DNA of 64,000 nucleotides from Chryseobacterium lathyri. Lineage in GTDB: Bacteria; Bacteroidota; Bacteroidia; Flavobacteriales; Weeksellaceae. The translations under genes and the position numbers were made by a program. The notes under the pieces were generated by a model. The model had not been told where the DNA came from. It worked only from the letters and a program-made list of their open reading frames with translations, and did no database searches. Below, piece after piece: positions 60,750-64,000 of the stretch. Positions within the stretch are counted from its first letter, which is position 1; every line of letters starts with the position of its first letter. The DNA lies in contig NZ_QNFY01000016.1 of the NCBI RefSeq assembly GCF_003290185.1, forward strand, positions 1 to 64,000, given 5' to 3'.

Positions 60750-62888
60750 TTAAGGCATCTTTTTAAAACCTTCCGCTTTTATTTTCCATGAACCGTCTTT
60801 TGGAAAACCCGGAAATTCTCCTTTGGAGCTGTCCCAACCTTCAAGCATCATGGCAACAGCCGTTAATACCCCTCCGTTTCCGGGAAGATAAATACGGAGA
60901 CGTTTATCCTGGAAATTATGACCGTTTTTAAGATAGGTATTAGTCTGAATGTTCATGAAAAGCGCATCCAGAGCTTTATTTGGAAGTCCTAGTCTTGCGG
61001 CATTCATGGCTGTCATTGGGAAATCCCAACCCCACGTATGTTCCCAGTTCCATCTTTCCCAAACGATGTCCAGTGTGTTTTTCATGATTTTTTTATCCAA
61101 TTTCGGAGATTCGGGAACCATTCCTAATGCTCCCAAAACAGCAGGGTGATCAGTCATCCATTTGGGAAAAGTGAAAGAATCTTTTGCGGATTCGGTTGAC
61201 AAATAAACACCATCCTGAACAGGAATCGGGGCCAATTTTGTAATAACCTCATCCCATTTTTTATCTCTCGGCTGTCCCAATCTTTCTTTCCATTGCTGAG
61301 CAATTTTCAGCGCCCAATCCCAATAAGCTACTTCATAAGTCGGGTTATATGTATCTTTTGCAGGGAAAACTTCCTGTGCCGGAATGACGCCTTTTCCGAG
61401 ATTATAGCGGTTCTTCTCTTTATCATAATGAGCATAATCTGCCATAAATTCAGCGGTTGCAAAAATCAGGTCCTTATATTTTTCCAAAACTTTCTTGTCC
61501 TGTTTGTCGCGGTACAGAAGTTCGGTCATATAGATGATATGCGGCTGTTCCCAGATCAGGAATGCTGCTACAGAAGACGGACTTTCATTTCCTTCATTAT
61601 CAGACATTTTAATCCATCTTACGCCTTTGTAGCCTTGTCTTTCTGCTAATTTTTTTGCTTTTTCAAAAGTCCTGAAATAATAATCCAATTGTTTTTCCAA
61701 GATCTCAGGTCTTCCCCATAAAGCGTAGTGAACACCATGCCACCAATGCATTTCTGTGTGTGGTTTTCCGTACCAGCTGTTGAAAGTTAACCCTGTTTCC
61801 TGTGGCGGATTGCTTCCTCCGCATTGTACTTTGGTTAAATACTCTGATAGAACAACCCGGCGTTCCAATTCGTTCGCTCTTGGGTCTGTACTTCCTTCAA
61901 AATCAACTGCTGCACCGCTTTTCCAGAAAGATTCCCATCCTGAAGTGCTTTCTTTTTCTGCATCAGCAAATAATGTTTTACTGCTTTTCGGATTTTTAGC
62001 TGAAAACTCAACGCTTAATTCTATTTTTTTGTTTTTTGAAGACGGTTCGAATACAAAATAATGTTTTCCCGCTTCACGTAATTTTCCTTCTGTAAAATAA
62101 AACTGAGTATAATAATCTGCACTCTGCAACTGATGATGAATTAAGCCTTGCGTTGATTGTGAAGAGACAATTTTTGTCGTATGATCATTTTCATTGCCAT
62201 AAAAAGCGGCATCATCTAAAAACTGTCCGGTAGGAGAAGGGTAGCGTGCGAAAACTTTCAACCTGTTTTGAGCAATTAAATCAGACTCAATTTTAATTCC
62301 GATTTTATCAGAATTCTGAAAAGAAGCCGTCCATACTTTTACAGGTATTCCGTCCAGTGAGAATTCACTTGTTATAATTCCTGTCCAAAGATCAATTTTT
62401 TGATTAATGTTTGTCAGATCTGAAATTTTTGCTTTCTGACCATCTTTTTTAAGCAGTTCAATACCGATATTTCCTAATTGCAGACGATGTTTGTTAACTC
62501 TGAAATACTCAACGGCTTCTTTATTTCGTTCAGGCTCTTTCAGTTGCACACTGTACAGTGCTTTACGTCCTTCATTGTTGAAATCGTATGCTTTTAATGT
62601 TTCTTCAAATTTATAATCTTTAGTATTTGGAAAGCTGTTCCAGCCCCACTCAGACTGCGTTCCCAAAGAAACACCGTTTTTGTAATATTCGGGGAACGAC
62701 TGCATTCCGGTGATGTCGACCGTGTAAGCAAATTTTCCGTTTCCGACAGTTAAAGTAGATAAGGTATCCGCTTTTGTATTAACCACATTGTGACGCTGGA
62801 CTACCTTTTTTCGGTCTATTTTCTGGGCAGTTAATGAAGAAAAGCCTATCAGAAAAATGCCAAGATATACTGCTAATTTTTTACTCAT
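60750..62888 (-). CDS. Large secreted (alpha/alpha)6-barrel-like glycosidase, unrecognised family
   Basis: A 712 aa protein with a signal peptide ending FSSLTAQ. Residues about 25-320 look like a beta-sandwich (TLTVGNGKFAYTVDITGMQSF), and about 330-700 like an (alpha/alpha)6 barrel, with NSWYGKPHTEMHWWHGVHYALWGR, KMSDNEGNESPSSVAAFLIWEQPH and ERWNWEHTWGWDFPMTAMNAARLG. This is the layout of GH65/GH94/GH95-type enzymes. The acidic residues in EMHWWH or NEGNES could be catalytic. I cannot name the family. It lies 6 bp after the truncated upstream gene, so the two are probably one functional unit. Confidence 0.75.
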   Translation of the reverse strand: MSKKLAVYLGIFLIGFSSLTAQKIDRKKVVQRHNVVNTKADTLSTLTVGNGKFAYTVDITGMQSFPEYYKNGVSLGTQSEWGWNSFPNTKDYKFEETLKAYDFNNEGRKALYSVQLKEPERNKEAVEYFRVNKHRLQLGNIGIELLKKDGQKAKISDLTNINQKIDLWTGIITSEFSLDGIPVKVWTASFQNSDKIGIKIESDLIAQNRLKVFARYPSPTGQFLDDAAFYGNENDHTTKIVSSQSTQGLIHHQLQSADYYTQFYFTEGKLREAGKHYFVFEPSSKNKKIELSVEFSAKNPKSSKTLFADAEKESTSGWESFWKSGAAVDFEGSTDPRANELERRVVLSEYLTKVQCGGSNPPQETGLTFNSWYGKPHTEMHWWHGVHYALWGRPEILEKQLDYYFRTFEKAKKLAERQGYKGVRWIKMSDNEGNESPSSVAAFLIWEQPHIIYMTELLYRDKQDKKVLEKYKDLIFATAEFMADYAHYDKEKNRYNLGKGVIPAQEVFPAKDTYNPTYEVAYWDWALKIAQQWKERLGQPRDKKWDEVITKLAPIPVQDGVYLSTESAKDSFTFPKWMTDHPAVLGALGMVPESPKLDKKIMKNTLDIVWERWNWEHTWGWDFPMTAMNAARLGLPNKALDALFMNIQTNTYLKNGHNFQDKRLRIYLPGNGGVLTAVAMMLEGWDSSKGEFPGFPKDGSWKIKAEGFKKMP

Positions 62889-62894
62889 ATTTTT

Positions 62895-64000
62895 TTATTT
62901 AAGAATAGTGGCACTCATCAATCCGATAACGACATCGTTGCTCACTGCTGTTAATTTTATTGATTTTAATTCTCTGTTTGGGTCAATCGGCAGATCCAGA
63001 ATGGTTGCGGCACCTCCTTCAACAGACCGACTGCTCACTCCTTTAATTTCCGAATATTTCGTTAAACTTCCTCCTTTGTACAATTCCCCGGTTTTCAGCT
63101 GAACCCGGTACGGAATTTTATCATCCGGAATTTCAAAAGCAAAATTATCGTCAAACAAATCCTGTTCGATAGGCCACCAGTTCACGGGGTTTTTTAGTTC
63201 TAATTCTGTACTCGAACCGTCTGAATATTGAACCGTAACCGTTCCGTTGGTAATTTGTGACTGCATCGGGTTGGTTGAACCAGCCATCAGAAAATAGACC
63301 TTTCTTCCTTTTCCTGTAACAGGGATTTCAACCGATTCCGGAAAATTATCCCATTGACTTGTAAAGACAATATTTTTCTCTTCGTTATTAATTAAAAAAG
63401 GAATTCCTAAGAACTCAAGCTTTCCGTCTTTTCGTTTTTTCATCAGTCCGCTGTCATCAATTTGAGTGGTGGTCAGCGGATAGCACCAGTTTCCGATTCC
63501 TTGCCATGGAAGCTGCAGGGTAGGGACATTGGGCCGTGGTGAAAGATATTTCTGATTAAAAATTTCGGTTACTCTTTCATTATATTTTAAGGCTAATGAA
63601 ACAGGACTGAACTCTCCTTTATTTTCGATTTCCCAATCTGTTATTTCTACATTTTGTTTGATTCCATCGTACTCAAGCTGAATGAAGTTGGTTCCCTTGC
63701 TTAGATTATTTGTTGGAATTTCAATTGATGTATTTTGATTTTTTTGAATTGAAAAAGTTGTATTTAAATTATCAATATTCAATTTTCCATTGATTGTATT
63801 GGATGATTTAGACTGAATTTGCAGTTTTTTATTCACCCATTTTATTTCTAAAGGATATTGAATATCGACATTCACAGGTTGCCACCATTGCGTTCCATTT
63901 TGTTCCAATTGAACGAAAAAAGTTCCTTTTCTTTCTTCTTTCACCAAATTAAATTGATTGCCGTTTCGTTTTTTAATTAATGCCTGCGGATCGTAGATTT
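62895..64000 (-). CDS. Beta-rich protein, 5' end cut by the window
   Basis: The reading frame stays open to base 64000, so this is a fragment of a longer protein; at least 368 codons are visible. The in-frame TTG at 63947 is not a credible start. The visible part is beta-rich, with sandwich-like segments rich in Asn, Thr and Trp (WWQPVNVDIQYPLEIKW, LQLPWQGIGNWCYPLTT, NPVNWWPIEQDLFDDNFAFEI). It may be an accessory or non-catalytic part of a glycosidase. It ends 6 bp before the (alpha/alpha)6-like gene. I do not recognise the family. Confidence 0.6.
   Translation of the reverse strand, partial: IYDPQALIKKRNGNQFNLVKEERKGTFFVQLEQNGTQWWQPVNVDIQYPLEIKWVNKKLQIQSKSSNTINGKLNIDNLNTTFSIQKNQNTSIEIPTNNLSKGTNFIQLEYDGIKQNVEITDWEIENKGEFSPVSLALKYNERVTEIFNQKYLSPRPNVPTLQLPWQGIGNWCYPLTTTQIDDSGLMKKRKDGKLEFLGIPFLINNEEKNIVFTSQWDNFPESVEIPVTGKGRKVYFLMAGSTNPMQSQITNGTVTVQYSDGSSTELELKNPVNWWPIEQDLFDDNFAFEIPDDKIPYRVQLKTGELYKGGSLTKYSEIKGVSSRSVEGGAATILDLPIDPNRELKSIKLTAVSNDVVIGLMSATILK

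Noticed and set aside
62895..63947. A complete gene starting at 63947
   Set aside because: The codon is TTG with no signal peptide after it, and the frame remains open to the window end, so the gene is truncated.

Overview
The window reads as a chromosomal segment of a flavobacterium (phylum Bacteroidota), most like Chryseobacterium or a close relative. The signs are low GC with AT-rich spacers, two SusC/SusD pairs, proteins starting with MKK-type signal peptides ending in AQ, starts without clear Shine-Dalgarno sequences, and a few TAnnTTTG-type -7 boxes. The genus is inferred from style, not from a marker gene. Almost the whole window is one polysaccharide utilization region for pectin: homogalacturonan plus rhamnogalacturonan I (RG-I).

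Left arm, minus strand (about 66-20081): a long operon starting with SusC/SusD at 20081-15231. It continues with a pectin methylesterase, PL1 pectate lyase, DUF4861 protein, GH105, GH43, GH28 polygalacturonase, esterase, second pectin methylesterase, rhamnogalacturonan acetylesterase, KdgF cupin, second esterase and GH95. It imports and trims demethylated homogalacturonan and decorated side chains.

Centre, plus strand (20964-30662): a divergent operon for cytoplasmic uronate catabolism, kduI-kduD-uxaC-kdgK-eda-exuT-uxaB-uxaA. With KdgF it carries both unsaturated and saturated galacturonate to pyruvate and glyceraldehyde 3-phosphate. A LacI-type regulator (31932-30904, minus) closes this block.

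Right centre, plus strand (32416-57425): the RG-I part. It holds a divergent GH28, GH2, a two-domain CE12 esterase, GH106 alpha-L-rhamnosidase, PL11 rhamnogalacturonan lyase, GH105, the rhamnose transporter RhaT, a second SusC/SusD, then rhaEW, rhaI, rhaB and an FMN-dependent L-lactate dehydrogenase. Rhamnose can be followed to dihydroxyacetone phosphate and L-lactate, then pyruvate.

Right edge, minus strand (57579-64000): a small secreted SnoaL-like protein, a GntR regulator with a sugar-binding domain, a Tat-exported GH43-like protein, an unrecognised large (alpha/alpha)6-like enzyme, and a gene cut by the window end.

The strongest non-coding signal is a palindromic core, GCAATCGATT, seen six times and always between genes: next to susC, kduI, the PL11 gene, rhaT, the SnoaL-like gene and at the left edge. 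It looks like the operator of the LacI regulator and would join the homogalacturonan and RG-I halves into one regulon. Several families of foldback repeats also sit in the spacers. I found no rRNA, tRNA, CRISPR array, insertion sequence or prophage.
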